A stretch of 37,575 bases of DNA from Pseudomonadota bacterium (GTDB lineage: Bacteria; Pseudomonadota; Gammaproteobacteria; Burkholderiales; Burkholderiaceae_C), in the NCBI GenBank assembly GCA_018240325.1, contig JAFEFZ010000112.1, positions 1 to 37,575 of the forward strand, in the 5' to 3' direction. Positions 12,889 to 22,180 of the stretch are shown piece after piece. The notes under the pieces are model-generated. The model was not told where the DNA came from, searched no databases, and worked only from the letters and a program-made list of their open reading frames with translations. Each line of letters starts with the position of its first letter. Positions within the stretch are counted from its first letter, which is position 1. A program made the translations under genes and the position numbers.

Positions 12889-13479
12889 ATGCCCGTCAAG
12901 CTCGCCATCGTTTACTACTCGACCTATGGAGCCAACCACCGCATGGCCGAGATCGCGGCCGAGGCGGCGCGCGCGGCCGGTGCCGAGGTGCGTCTGCTCA
13001 AAGCGCCCGAGACCGCCCCCGCCGAAGTGGTGTCGGGGCAGGATGCCTGGCGGGCGCAGGCCGAACGCACCGCCCACGTGACGGCAGCAACCGCGCAGGA
13101 CATGGAGTGGGCCGACGCCTGGCTGATCTCGGCACCCACGCGCTTCGGCGTGATGGCGAGCCAGATGCGTGCCTTCATCGACACGCTCGGCGGCGTCTGG
13201 GCCAAGGGCGCTCTGGCGAACAAGGCGATCTCGGCGATGACCTCGGCGCAGAACGCGCACGGCGGCCAGGAGACGACGCTGTTGTCGTTCTACGCGACGG
13301 CGATCCACTGGGGCGCGATCGTCGTGGCGCCGGGCTTCACCGATCCGGCGATCTTCAAGGTCGGCGGCAACCCCTACGGCTACAGCCACACCCAGGGCGC
13401 GGAGTTCAGCGACGACGTGAAGGCCGCGATCGGCCACCAGGCGCGGCGCCTGGTGGAAGTCGCCGCCAAGCTGGCCTGA
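12889..13479 (+). CDS. wrbA: NAD(P)H:quinone oxidoreductase WrbA type
   Basis: This flavodoxin-fold FMN enzyme reduces quinones by two electrons and so avoids semiquinone formation. The 196-residue protein shows the FMN phosphate loop [18 protein letters not shown], the [19 protein letters not shown] segment and the [12 protein letters not shown] loop typical of WrbA. The ATG at 12889 follows AGGAAG (12875-12880) with 8-base spacing. An earlier in-frame ATG exists at 12844, but homology starts at [10 protein letters not shown]. It is divergent from the LysR gene, its likely regulator. Confidence 0.95.
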   Translation: MPVKLAIVYYSTYGANHRMAEIAAEAARAAGAEVRLLKAPETAPAEVVSGQDAWRAQAERTAHVTAATAQDMEWADAWLISAPTRFGVMASQMRAFIDTLGGVWAKGALANKAISAMTSAQNAHGGQETTLLSFYATAIHWGAIVVAPGFTDPAIFKVGGNPYGYSHTQGAEFSDDVKAAIGHQARRLVEVAAKLA

Positions 13480-13522
13480 ACGGCCTGGCGGCCAGGAGCG
13501 GCCGCCGGCGCCGGGCTGCCGA

Positions 13523-13897
13523 TCAGGGCGGCGGCTGCGCTCGGGCGGCGCGGCCGCGCCGGGCGCCGAGCACGCTCGCGGCGCCGGCGGCGGCCAGCAG
13601 CGCCAACCAGCCGGCGCGCAGGCGCAGCATCGTCGCGTCGTTTGCGGCCGCGGTGTAGAGCTCGAAGGCCAGCGGCAGCGCGATCAGCGCCAGCCCATGC
13701 AGCCATGGCGAGCCGCCGAACCAGCGCGCCAGCAGCCACGACAGGCACCAGCCCAGCGCGCAGGCGAGTACGGCGACCAGGCCCATTGCGGTGCCGCCCT
13801 GCAGCGCGACGGCGACGAGCAGCAGCAACAGCAGCAGCGCGCCGGCCACGGCATAGATGCCGATCACCACGGCGTTCAGGCCAGTGCGCTCGGGCAT
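13523..13897 (-). CDS. Small four-helix membrane protein of unknown function
   Basis: The 124-residue protein has about four hydrophobic segments: residues 8-28 (AVVIGIYAVAGALLLLLLL), about 36-58, 64-80 and 93-110. The C-terminus is basic and Pro-rich. No catalytic motif is visible and I do not recognise the family. It lies 197 bases downstream of phaC on the same strand and converges with wrbA. The consistent hydrophobic periodicity supports coding, but conservation could not be tested. Confidence 0.6.
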   Translation of the reverse strand: MPERTGLNAVVIGIYAVAGALLLLLLLVAVALQGGTAMGLVAVLACALGWCLSWLLARWFGGSPWLHGLALIALPLAFELYTAAANDATMLRLRAGWLALLAAAGAASVLGARRGRAARAQPPP

Positions 13898-14094
13898 GGT
13901 GGCGGATAGGCAGCGAAGTCTTGCAGCACAACGGGCCCGATGGGCCGGCGGCATCCATGGGCAACGGGTGTCGCCGGGCCGATTCTCTGCGTGTTGCCGT
14001 GTGAAGCGAAGCGCCATGCGCCGGCGCCGTCCCTGTCGATGGTGATGCGCCGCCGGTTCGTGCGCGCCTGCCGTGCCGGGTGCACGCCGGCTGC

Positions 14095-15846
14095 TCAGTC
14101 GTTGTAGCGCACCAGCACGTACAGCCCCGGCGCGTCGCACAGCGCCGATGCGGCGTCGATGTGGCGCGCGCCCACCTGCCGGCCGCTGCCGTGCTGCAGC
14201 AGCCAGTCGTGCCAGGCTGTCCACCACGAGCCCTCGTGGCGTTGCGCCAGCATCAGCCATGCATCCGCGTCGCGCATCGGATCGCCGGGCCGGCTGGTGT
14301 GCAGCGCGTAGTGCCGGTGCGCATGCCCCGGCTCGCTGACGATGCCGGCGTTGTGGCCGCCGTTGGTCAGCACGAAACACAGCTCGGTGTCCGTGAGCCG
14401 GTGCAGCTTGTAGACCGAGCGCCACGGCGATACGTGGTCCTTCTCGGTGCCGACGGCGAAGATCGGCTGGCGGATGTCGGCCAGCGACACCGGCTCGCCT
14501 TCGACCGGGTAGCGGTCCTCGGCCAGTTCGTTGCGCAGGTAGCAGCGGCGCAGGTATTCGCTGTGCATCGCCGCGGGCATGCGCGTCGTGTCGGCGTTCC
14601 AGGCCATCAGATCGTTGGGGCGCAGCCGCTCGCCCAGCAGCAGCTCGCGCGTGCGCGCCGACCAGATCAGCTCGCGCGAGTGCAGGAACTGGAAGCTGCC
14701 GGCCATCTGCCGCCCGGTGAGGAAGCCGCGCTCGGCCATCTGGTCCTCGAGCATCGTCACTTGCGATGCGTCGATCAGCACGCCCATCTCGCCGGGCTCG
14801 GAGAAGTCGGTCTCGGCGGCCAGCAGCGACACGCTGGCCAGCGGCGCCAGCAGCTCGGCGTTCTGCACGCGCTGCGGCCGCGCCAGCGCGGCGGCGCCGA
14901 TGGCCAGCAGCGTGCCGCCCAGGCAGTAGCCGCAGGCGTGCACGGGGGTGTCCGGCAGCAGCCGGGCGATGGCCGCCAGCGGGTCGAACACGCCCAGCTC
15001 CAGGTAGTCGTCCATGTCCAGCAGCGCATCGCCCTCGTCGGGGTTGCGCCAGGAGACGATGAACACCGTGTGCCCCTGCGACACCAGCCAGCGCACCATC
15101 GAGTTGTGCGGCGACAGGTCGAGCACGTAGTACTTCATGATCCACGAGGGCACGATGAACACCGGCTCGGCCTGCACCTGCGGCGTCTGCGCCTCGTACT
15201 GGATCAGCTCGGCCAGCGCATTGCGGTGCACCACCTTGCCGGGCGTGACCGCCAGGTCCACGCCAGGCAGGTAGGGGTGCTCGGGCGGCTGCAGCGGCGG
15301 CAGGCCCTGGTGCAGCCGCCAGTGGTCGTGCGCGATCGCCGCGCCGTCGACGAAGTTGCCGCCGAAGCGCTCGGCGGTGCGCTGCAGCACCTCGGGGTTG
15401 GTGAGTGCGAAGTTGGCCGGCGACAGCATGTCCAGCCATTGCCGCGCGAACACGCGCGTCATGTCCTGGTGGTGCGGGCTCATGCCGCGCAGCGCGCTGG
15501 CCTTGATCCACCAGGCCTCGGCGCTCAGGTAGGCCTGCACCATCGGTGCAAAGGGCCATTGCGCCCAGCCCGGGTGGCTGAAGCGCAGGTCTTCGGTCGC
15601 CGGGGCGGGCGTGGCGGTGCGGGCCCGCGACAACCCTTCCATCAGCATCTGCTGAGCCTGCAGCGCCAGCCGCGTCGACTGCGCCGGTTGCGTCAACAGG
15701 TGCAGCGACCAGTCGGTCCAGGCCAGCAGCAGCGAGATCGGCGACAGCCCGCCGGTCAGCGGCGCCACCGCCGCATGGAAGGCGCCATCGAATGCCGCTG
15801 CCGCGTCGCGCGCCAGCGGGTCGGGTGTGTTGTCGGATGCTTGCAT
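14095..15846 (-). CDS. phaC: Class I poly(3-hydroxyalkanoate) synthase
   Basis: The enzyme polymerises hydroxyacyl-CoA into storage polyester at the granule surface. The 583-residue protein starts with a PHB-synthase N-terminal segment (residues ~25-70, AVAPLTGGLSPISLLLAWTD), then the PhaC N domain and an alpha/beta-hydrolase core. The lipase-like box is GYCLGG with nucleophile C308; D470 (EKDHVSPW) and H498 (NGGHNAG) complete the triad. The spacing is nearly that of the Cupriavidus enzyme (C319, D480, H508). The ATG at 15846 gives the usual length; another in-frame ATG at 15939 would add 31 unrelated residues. Neither has a strong ribosome site. No phaA, phaB or phasin gene is adjacent. Confidence 0.93.
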   Translation of the reverse strand: MQASDNTPDPLARDAAAAFDGAFHAAVAPLTGGLSPISLLLAWTDWSLHLLTQPAQSTRLALQAQQMLMEGLSRARTATPAPATEDLRFSHPGWAQWPFAPMVQAYLSAEAWWIKASALRGMSPHHQDMTRVFARQWLDMLSPANFALTNPEVLQRTAERFGGNFVDGAAIAHDHWRLHQGLPPLQPPEHPYLPGVDLAVTPGKVVHRNALAELIQYEAQTPQVQAEPVFIVPSWIMKYYVLDLSPHNSMVRWLVSQGHTVFIVSWRNPDEGDALLDMDDYLELGVFDPLAAIARLLPDTPVHACGYCLGGTLLAIGAAALARPQRVQNAELLAPLASVSLLAAETDFSEPGEMGVLIDASQVTMLEDQMAERGFLTGRQMAGSFQFLHSRELIWSARTRELLLGERLRPNDLMAWNADTTRMPAAMHSEYLRRCYLRNELAEDRYPVEGEPVSLADIRQPIFAVGTEKDHVSPWRSVYKLHRLTDTELCFVLTNGGHNAGIVSEPGHAHRHYALHTSRPGDPMRDADAWLMLAQRHEGSWWTAWHDWLLQHGSGRQVGARHIDAASALCDAPGLYVLVRYND

Positions 15847-16055
15847 GACAGGGGTCGAGACCAGCTGCCGAGGCGGATCCCCGGCTCTGCCGGGGCGGCA
15901 GCAGGCGTTCGGAGTTTCAGGAGTTCCGGAGTCGGCCATCGTAGAGGCTTCCGGCCGCGAGCGGCTCAGCGTGCGAGCCATGCCACCGGTGCGACGCGGC
16001 CCGCCGGCGCCGAAGACCAGGCCGATCGGCTGGCGACCGGGCGGCGCGGAGCCGG

Positions 16056-16904
16056 TCAATGGTGATGCGCGGCCAGCTCGCGTGCGCGCGCCTGTCGCGA
16101 CAGGCCGCCGGCATCGACCCAGGCGCGGGTCGAGGCGATCGCGCGCTCGATCAGCCGCCGCGACGCCGAGAAGTCATAGGGCGACACCGCCAGCGGGCAC
16201 AGCGCCGGCGCCAGATGCACCTGCACGCCCGGCGGCATCGAGTCGAGCTCGTGCATCAGCTGCCAGGCGATCAGCAGCGTCACTGCGTGCAGCGCCTTGG
16301 CGATCGCCCCCTGCGGCGAGTGCTGCAGCGCGCAGGCGTAGCCGGTGGGCAGCACGACGACGCGCGTGGCGCCGAGCTCCACCGCCAGCCGCAGCGGCGT
16401 GTTGGCGGCAATCGCGCCGTCCATCAATTCATGGCCGTCGATCGGCACCGGCGGGAAGATCCCGGGCACCGCCGCGCTGGCCAGGACGGCGTCGACCGCC
16501 GGGCCGCTCGACAGCCGGACGCTCATCCCCTGCTGGTCGGTGGCCATCACGTGCAGCGCGATGCGCGCGTCCTCGATCCGGCCGAAGGCAAGATGCGCCG
16601 CGACCAGCTGCCGCAGCCGGCCGGGGTCGACGAGGCTGTCCCGCCGCAGCAGCAAGCGCACCGCGCTCGCCGGCGTGAACGGGAACACGTCCTCGCGCCG
16701 CAGGCCTTCCCACAACCGCGCGAGGCGCGCGACGCCGTCCAGATCGGGCGTCCCGGCGAAGTATGCGGCATTGATCGCGCCGACCGACGCACCGACGACG
16801 AAGTCGGGCCGCACCCCCGCCTCGAGCAGCACCTGCAGCATGCCGACCTGCACGGCGCCCAGGCTGCCGCCGCCGGCGAACACGAAGGCGGTGCGATCGG
16901 CCAC
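16056..16904 (-). CDS. Patatin-like phospholipase
   Basis: The 282-residue protein is a cytosolic-type patatin domain, likely an acyl hydrolase. It carries the oxyanion loop AGGGSLGAVQVGML (residues 10-23), the nucleophile elbow GASVG with S40, and the dyad Asp in MDGA (D162). The start is GTG at 16904, since no ATG or TTG is available before the oxyanion motif. The gap to the upstream reductase gene is 35 bases, consistent with one transcript. A run of three His residues closes the protein. In this context it might act in lipid turnover or, with the neighbouring PHA synthase, in polyester metabolism; that is speculative. Confidence 0.9.
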   Translation of the reverse strand: MADRTAFVFAGGGSLGAVQVGMLQVLLEAGVRPDFVVGASVGAINAAYFAGTPDLDGVARLARLWEGLRREDVFPFTPASAVRLLLRRDSLVDPGRLRQLVAAHLAFGRIEDARIALHVMATDQQGMSVRLSSGPAVDAVLASAAVPGIFPPVPIDGHELMDGAIAANTPLRLAVELGATRVVVLPTGYACALQHSPQGAIAKALHAVTLLIAWQLMHELDSMPPGVQVHLAPALCPLAVSPYDFSASRRLIERAIASTRAWVDAGGLSRQARARELAAHHH

Positions 16905-16939
16905 GGCCCGCGAGTGCTGCCGGCGGCGTCTACACGCTC

Positions 16940-18463
16940 TCAGCCCTGTGCAGCCAGCCGCTGCGCCTGTTCGAGCGCCTGCGCGTCGCGGCCGATGGTC
17001 GCGACCGCGAGCGTCCTGCCGCCCTGCAGGTAGCTGACGCTGCAGTCGTGCGCAGCGAGGTCGCCGTCGATGCGGATCTCGTCCCAGGCTTGCGCGTGGC
17101 CGACGTAGCGGATCGTCACCTCGTGGTGCGCGCTCCAGAAGAAGGGCACGTCGCGGTACGGTTCGCGCGCGCCCAGCATGTTGTGCGCGGCGACCTGGCC
17201 CTGGCGCTCGGCAACGACCCAATGCTCGACGCGCATCGGCTGTCCCGCCGCGCCGCCCGGCCACACGGCGATGTCGCCGGCCGCATAGATGCCCGGCTGC
17301 GAGGTCTGCAGGAATTCGTCGACGACGACGCCGCGGTCGAGCTTCAGCCCGGCAGCTTCGGCGAGGCCCAGCCGCGGCTTGACGCCGACGCCGATCACGA
17401 CGAGGTCGGCGGCCAGTTGCGTGCCGTTGCTGAGCTGGACCGTGCCGGCGCCGATCGCCGCGATCGACGCGCCCATGTGGAAGGTCTCGCCCTGCGCCTC
17501 GTGCAGCGCGCGCACGAAGTCGCCGAGTTGCGCGCCGAGCACGCGCTCGAGCGGGTGCGCATCGAGCGAGACGACGTGGACCGCCAGCCCGCGCGCGGCC
17601 AGCGAGGCCGCCACCTCCAGCCCGATGAAGCCCGAGCCGAGCACGACCGCCGACTTCGCGCCTTGCGCGCGCGCGATGATCGCGCGGCTGTCGGCCAGCG
17701 AGCGCAGCGTGAACACATGCGGCTGGTCGGCACCGGGGATCGGCAGCCGCACCGGCTCGGCGCCGGTGGCCAGCAGCAGCCGGTCCCAGGCCAGCGTGGC
17801 GCCGCCGTTCAGCACCACCGTGCGCGCGCCGAGGTCGATGCGTTCGGCCGTGGTCGCCAGGCGCAGGTCGATGCGGTTGTCGGCGTAGAAGTCGGCACCG
17901 CGCAGCGGGATCCACTCTTCGGGCGCGCTGCCGGCGAGGTAGTCCTTCGACAGGTTCGGGCGGTCGCAGGGCGCGTCGGCGTCGGCGCTGAGCATCGTCA
18001 GCTGCCCGCCCCAGCCGCGCCGGCGCAGCATCTCGGCCGCGGCGAAGCCGGCCGCGCCGCCGCCGACGATCACGATGCGCGCGGGCTCGGCGGCAGACGC
18101 CGGGTACACCGGTCTTGCTGCGGCGGCCGGCTCGCGCACGAAGTACCGATCGCCGTCGCGTTCCACCTTCCAGCAGGCGATCGCATCGAAGGCCGGCGCG
18201 TTCAGCGCCTCGCCGGTGCGCAGCGAGAAGCAGGCGTGGTGCAGCGGGCAGCGCACCGTGTCGCCTTCGAGCGCGCCCTCGTCGAGCGGGCCGCCGTAGT
18301 GGGTACACGAGGCGCCGGTCGCGAGCAGTTCGTCGCCGACGCGTGCCAGCAGCACCGCCTGATCACCGACGTGGCCGCGCAGCAGCTTGCGGCTGCCGAA
18401 GTCGGCGAGCGTGACGCCGAGGGTCAGGTCGGGGCCGGCATCGGGGGTGTCGTTCGATGACAT
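16940..18463 (-). CDS. Rieske-domain FAD/NAD(P)H oxidoreductase (AIFM3-like)
   Basis: The 507-residue protein fuses an N-terminal Rieske [2Fe-2S] domain (residues ~10-110) to a pyridine-nucleotide-disulfide oxidoreductase. Cluster ligands are C53-x-H55 (CTHYGG) and C72-x-x-H75 (CPLHH). FAD and NAD(P)H sites are IVIVGGGAAGFAAAEML and VVLGSGFIGLEVAASL, and a GIYAAGDIA motif closes the FAD site. A C-terminal reductase domain begins near residue 415. It resembles ferredoxin reductases of oxygenase systems and eukaryotic AIFM3. No oxygenase is nearby. It lies 69 bases downstream of the ECF sigma gene and probably belongs to its operon. Confidence 0.92.
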   Translation of the reverse strand: MSSNDTPDAGPDLTLGVTLADFGSRKLLRGHVGDQAVLLARVGDELLATGASCTHYGGPLDEGALEGDTVRCPLHHACFSLRTGEALNAPAFDAIACWKVERDGDRYFVREPAAAARPVYPASAAEPARIVIVGGGAAGFAAAEMLRRRGWGGQLTMLSADADAPCDRPNLSKDYLAGSAPEEWIPLRGADFYADNRIDLRLATTAERIDLGARTVVLNGGATLAWDRLLLATGAEPVRLPIPGADQPHVFTLRSLADSRAIIARAQGAKSAVVLGSGFIGLEVAASLAARGLAVHVVSLDAHPLERVLGAQLGDFVRALHEAQGETFHMGASIAAIGAGTVQLSNGTQLAADLVVIGVGVKPRLGLAEAAGLKLDRGVVVDEFLQTSQPGIYAAGDIAVWPGGAAGQPMRVEHWVVAERQGQVAAHNMLGAREPYRDVPFFWSAHHEVTIRYVGHAQAWDEIRIDGDLAAHDCSVSYLQGGRTLAVATIGRDAQALEQAQRLAAQG

Positions 18464-18532
18464 CGGGGTTCTCCGGGTGATGAGGGCGGGGCGGGTGGAT
18501 CGGCAGCCGGCACCAGCGGCAGCGCTTGCGCG

Positions 18533-19258
18533 TCAGGTTGCGCTCGCCGCGTCGAGGTTCAACCCTTCGGCGCGCGCCCTTTCGAGGACCTTGGCGACGA
18601 TGCGGTCGCAGCGCGCGCCGTCGAACGCGAACACCTCGCCGAGCGCGTGGTCGATCTCGCCGGCCAGGCCTTCGCGCAGCAGCGAGCGTGCGCGGAAGAA
18701 GCGCGTGCGCACCGTCGCCTCGGGCAGGGCCAGCACCTGCGCGACTTCTTCGACGCTCAGCTCCTCGACCGCGCGCAACATGAACACGCTGCGGTAGATC
18801 TCGGGCAGCAGGTCGATGCGCGTCTCGAGCAGCGCGCGCACCTGCGCGCGCGCCAGCGTCGGCTCGGGGCTGCGTTCGGGCGCTTCGGTCAAGGCGGCCT
18901 GGGTGTCGGGTTCGGTCGAGGTCATGGCGGCCTCCAGCGGGATCACGGCTGCGCTCGTGCGGCGCAGCCGCGCGAGTGCTTCGTTGGCGACGATGCGCAC
19001 CAGCCAGGTCGCGAGCTTGCTCTCGGTGCGAAAGTCCGGCAGCGCGCGCCACGCGCGCAGGTAGCCGTCCTGCACCGCGTCCTCGGCCTCGGCGTCGTCC
19101 TTGAGAATGCTGCGCGCGGTGCGGTACAGCAGCCGGTTGTGGCGGCGCATCAGCACTTCGAAGGCGGCGCCTTCGCCGGCGGCGGCGCGCGCGATCAGTT
19201 CGTCCTCCGGTGTGCGCGCCGATACCGGCGCCTGGGCGGGCAGCGGATTTGCGGACAT
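18533..19258 (-). CDS. ECF-type RNA polymerase sigma factor
   Basis: The 241-residue protein has sigma region 2 (about residues 20-95, with FEVLMRRHNRLLYRTARSILKDDAEAEDAVQDGYLRAW) and region 4 (about 140-195, with LPEIYRSVFMLRAVEELSVEEVAQVLALPEATVRTRFFRAR). An acidic, variable linker separates them. The C-terminal tail of about 45 residues after region 4 is longer than usual. The ATG at 19258 follows GAGGAG; a longer reading frame upstream lacks such support. No anti-sigma gene is adjacent. The Rieske reductase and patatin genes downstream are the likeliest co-transcribed partners. Confidence 0.95.
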   Translation of the reverse strand: MSANPLPAQAPVSARTPEDELIARAAAGEGAAFEVLMRRHNRLLYRTARSILKDDAEAEDAVQDGYLRAWRALPDFRTESKLATWLVRIVANEALARLRRTSAAVIPLEAAMTSTEPDTQAALTEAPERSPEPTLARAQVRALLETRIDLLPEIYRSVFMLRAVEELSVEEVAQVLALPEATVRTRFFRARSLLREGLAGEIDHALGEVFAFDGARCDRIVAKVLERARAEGLNLDAASAT

Positions 19259-19400
19259 CAGCGTGCGCTCCTCGTCGTGGGTTGCGATGGATTCTGGCGC
19301 GGATGCGGCTGCCGTGCGTGCGCTGCGGGTTTGCAGGCGACACGGCGCTGGGCGGCCGGATGGACGGTGCGGCACCCGCCCGGATGGGCTGGCTGGGCGC

Positions 19401-20183
19401 TCATCCGTGCGCACCGCGCGCCATCAGGTCGAGGAACTCGCGGCGCAGGCTCGCGTCCTTCAGGAACGCGCCGCGCATCACCGAGTTCGTCATCCGGGCG
19501 TGCTCGTCCTTGACGCCGCGCCAGTGCATGCAGAAGTGGTCGGCCTGCATCACCACGGCGAGGCCGTCGGGGCGCACCCGGCGCTCGATCTCGTCGGCGA
19601 GCATCACGACCGCCTCCTCCTGGATCTGCGGCCGGCTCATGATCCAGTCGGCAAGCCGCGCGTACTTCGACAGGCCGATCAGGTCCGACGCCGCGTTCGG
19701 CTACACGCCGATCCAGACCCGGCCGACGATCGGGCACAGGTGGTGCGAGCACGCGCTGCGCACCGCGATCGGGCCGACGATCATCAGCTCGTTCAGCTGC
19801 GCGGCGTTCGGGAAGCTCGTCACCGCCGGCGGCGGCTGGTAGCGGCCGGCGAACACCTCGTCGACGAACATCTTCGCGACGCGGCGCGCGGTGTCGGCGG
19901 TGTTGTGGTCGTGCGCGGTGTCGATCACGAGCGCGTCGAGCGCCGCGCGCAGGTGCGCCTGCACCTCGGCGCGCAGCTCGTCGAGCTCGCCCGCGGGCAC
20001 GAAGGCGGCGATGTTGTCGTTGGCGTGGAAGCGCTGCCCGGCCTCGCGCAGCCGCCGGCGGATGCGATCCGATGCCGGCTGCAGGGCGGCGGCTGCCTGC
20101 GGGCGCAGCGCGGGCGCTGCGCTGGTGCGCAGCGCGGGAGCTGCGTCGCTGCGCAGCGCGGGGGTGGCGAGGTCGGTGCTCAT
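19401..20183 (-). pseudogene. folE: GTP cyclohydrolase I, interrupted by in-frame TAG
   Basis: FolE converts GTP to dihydroneopterin triphosphate, the first step to folate. The frame runs from ATG 20183 to TGA 19401 (260 sense positions) but holds a TAG at 19703-19701 (codon 161), read VWIGV-stop-PNAASDLIGLSKYARL. Both sides align with the family: zinc ligands C145 and H148 (CSHHLC) before the stop, and the third ligand C218 (HFCMHWRG) after it. A product ending at 161 would lack a zinc ligand and the GLSK segment. The first ~35 residues are an Ala/Pro-rich extension made by a 24-base tandem repeat. The gene starts 21 bases after the secreted helical protein gene. Confidence 0.85.
20103..20162. 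repeat. 24-base tandem repeat in the folE 5' end
   Basis: GCGCAGCGCGGG occurs at 20103, 20127 and 20151, an exact 24-base period. On the minus strand it encodes an eight-residue repeat, PALR followed by four variable residues, in the N-terminal extension of FolE. Being a multiple of three, copy changes would not shift the frame. Confidence 0.8.
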
Positions 20184-20204
20184 GGCGGTCAGCGGTCTTG
20201 CGCT

Positions 20205-20888
20205 TCAGAGCGCGAATTTCGCGGGGAAGGCGGCGACCAGCCCGTTGGTCAGTGCATCGGCCAGCATCAGCATGTGGTCCTCGGCGCGGCCGTACTCGGC
20301 GATGCCGTCGGCGTAGCGGCCCTGCAGCAGCGAGGTCGCGTACACCAGCGTGGTGTCGATGTGGCCCTTGAGCATGTCGCGCACCGTCGCCTGCGGCCAG
20401 TTCTTGTTGGCCGCGGCGAGGAAGTCGGCGATCTGCTGCGCGTTGGCGTAGGCCGCGGCGATGTTCTTGTCCAGCGCCGGCTTGTCGCCCGCCTTGGCGG
20501 CCTTGACGACGGCGACCGCGCCGGCAATGTGCTCCTGCAGCAGCCGGGTCAGCGCGTTGCCGGCCTGCTCGCCGTAGAAGGGCTTGATCGCGTTGCCGAT
20601 CTCGACCTGGTTTTGCATCAGCCGCGCGGCGGTCGCGTCGAACGCGGGCGAGCCGGTGGCGAATGCCGTCACCGCGGCGTAGGTCCACTCCATGTGCTGC
20701 GCCCAGAGCTTGCGCATCGTGTCGTGCAGCGCGGCCGCCTCGCTGCCGCAAGCCGCCTGCTGCTCATGCGGCCCGTCGTGGGCGAGTGCGGCAGTCGAGC
20801 CGATGGACAGGCCGACGAAGGCGGCAACGGCGGCGGCGCGCAGCGTGCGCTGCAAAGGCGATGAAGCGGGCGAGATGGAGGCGGACAT
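20205..20888 (-). CDS. Secreted helical-bundle protein of unknown function
   Basis: The 227-residue protein has a signal peptide (residues ~1-36, ending TAALAHDG). The mature part is almost entirely helical, with recurring segments such as [61 protein letters not shown] and [13 protein letters not shown]. It resembles a widespread family of hypothetical periplasmic or secreted four-helix proteins. The scattered His and Glu residues could bind metal, but no known site is clear. The folE gene follows 21 bases after its stop, so the two are probably co-transcribed. Confidence 0.82.
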   Translation of the reverse strand: MSASISPASSPLQRTLRAAAVAAFVGLSIGSTAALAHDGPHEQQAACGSEAAALHDTMRKLWAQHMEWTYAAVTAFATGSPAFDATAARLMQNQVEIGNAIKPFYGEQAGNALTRLLQEHIAGAVAVVKAAKAGDKPALDKNIAAAYANAQQIADFLAAANKNWPQATVRDMLKGHIDTTLVYATSLLQGRYADGIAEYGRAEDHMLMLADALTNGLVAAFPAKFAL

Positions 20889-21147
20889 GGCGATCTCCTG
20901 GATGGCGGTTGCGGGGCTGGACGCTGGCGGGCCGGAGCCGGTGGTGCGGTTGCGGCGCGAGCCGTCCTGCCCATTGGATGCAGGCGCAGCGCGCCGCGTT
21001 TCAGCGGCCGCGCATCGCCCGTGCCGCTGCCCCCCCGGGGGCGCCGCACGTGCGGCACGCCGCCGCTGTCCTGGCTGGCGAGGATGCGGTGGTGGTCATT
21101 GCGCGATCCCGGTCGCGTCAGGGGCGCAGCGCCGCTACAGTGCGCGC

Positions 21148-21630
21148 ATGTCACCTGCCGCCCGCAACCGGACCCAGCTCGCGGTCATCGCCGTGCTGCT
21201 GCTCGCACTGGCCGCACTGGCCTACAAGTTCATCGTCGCCGGCTCGGTCGTGCCGGGGGACGACGGGCGCCAGGCCGTCGTGCTCGAGCCCGGCGAGCGC
21301 GCCTTCGTGCTGCGCGAGATGCGCGCCTTCGTCGCCGGCGTGCAGCAGTTGACCGACGCGCTCGCGCGCGACGACCTGAAGGCGGCTGCCGCCGCGGCAC
21401 GCACGATGGGCATGGCGGCGGCGCACGATGCACCGCCGGCGCTCATCGGCAAGCTGCCGCTCGAGTTCAAGACCCTGGCTTTTGCCACCCACCGCGGCTT
21501 CGACGCGCTGGCGGCTGACGCCCACAGCCTCGGCGACCCCAAGCACACGCTGGCCCAGCTCGCCGGCGTGCTGCACCAGTGCGTCGAGTGCCACAGCGCC
21601 TACCAGTTCGTGACGCCCGCCGGCCGCTAG
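21148..21630 (+). CDS. Membrane-anchored c-type cytochrome (c'/c556-like)
   Basis: The 160-residue protein has one N-terminal membrane helix (about residues 10-31, LAVIAVLLLALAALAYKFIVA) that anchors a periplasmic helical domain. The single heme motif C145-V-E-C148-H149 lies close to the C-terminus, as in cytochromes c' and c556. It may carry electrons or bind a small gas ligand. It is divergent from the secreted helical protein across 259 bases, in which I see no clear promoter. The ATG at 21148 is chosen because it gives a normal N-in anchor; the stop is TAG. Confidence 0.85.
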   Translation: MSPAARNRTQLAVIAVLLLALAALAYKFIVAGSVVPGDDGRQAVVLEPGERAFVLREMRAFVAGVQQLTDALARDDLKAAAAAARTMGMAAAHDAPPALIGKLPLEFKTLAFATHRGFDALAADAHSLGDPKHTLAQLAGVLHQCVECHSAYQFVTPAGR

Positions 21631-21709
21631 CCGAACGCGGGCACGGCCGGCGCGGCACGGCCACGCCGGCCGGTGCAGCCGGCGCGATCGGCCCGTCAGG
21701 CCGCGGTTT

Positions 21710-22180
21710 TCAGCGCGCCTTCGCGTGCGGGCTGACGTAGTCGCCGACCTTGGTGCGGAACGCGACGTTCATCCGGTTCCAGCCGTTGATCGCGACCACG
21801 GCCAGCGTCAGGTCGACCAGCGCCTTCTCGTCGAAGTGCCGGCGCGCCTGCGCATAGACCTCGTCGGGCACGTCGTGGGTGCGGGCGATGTCGGTGACGG
21901 CCTCGGTCCACGCGAGCGCCGCACGCTCGCGCTCGCTGTAGCAGGGCGCCTCGCGCCACACCGGCAGCAGGTACAGGCGCTGCTCGGTCTCGCCCTGTGC
22001 GCGCGCGTCCTTGGTGTGCATGTCCAGGCACCAGGCGCAGCCGTTGATCTGCGACGCGCGCGACTTGACGAGCTCGAGCAGCGATTCCTCGAGCCCGCTC
22101 TTGTGGACCTGCAGCTCGGTGTGGAGCATGGCCTTGAAGGCCTCGGGCGAGGCCAGCTTGTAGTCCAGGCGTTGTTGCAT
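21710..22180 (-). CDS. Carboxymuconolactone decarboxylase / AhpD-family protein
   Basis: The 156-residue protein has the AhpD-like core NGCAWCLDMHTKDAR with C48, C51 and H55, the peroxidase-type redox pair found in this family. The region ALAWTEAVTDI and the C-terminal NGWNRMNVAFR segment match single-domain members often called alkylhydroperoxidase. It probably reduces peroxides with a thiol donor. The ATG at 22180 follows GGAGGA with good spacing. It is divergent from the DHA2 exporter by 172 bases. Confidence 0.92.
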   Translation of the reverse strand: MQQRLDYKLASPEAFKAMLHTELQVHKSGLEESLLELVKSRASQINGCAWCLDMHTKDARAQGETEQRLYLLPVWREAPCYSERERAALAWTEAVTDIARTHDVPDEVYAQARRHFDEKALVDLTLAVVAINGWNRMNVAFRTKVGDYVSPHAKAR

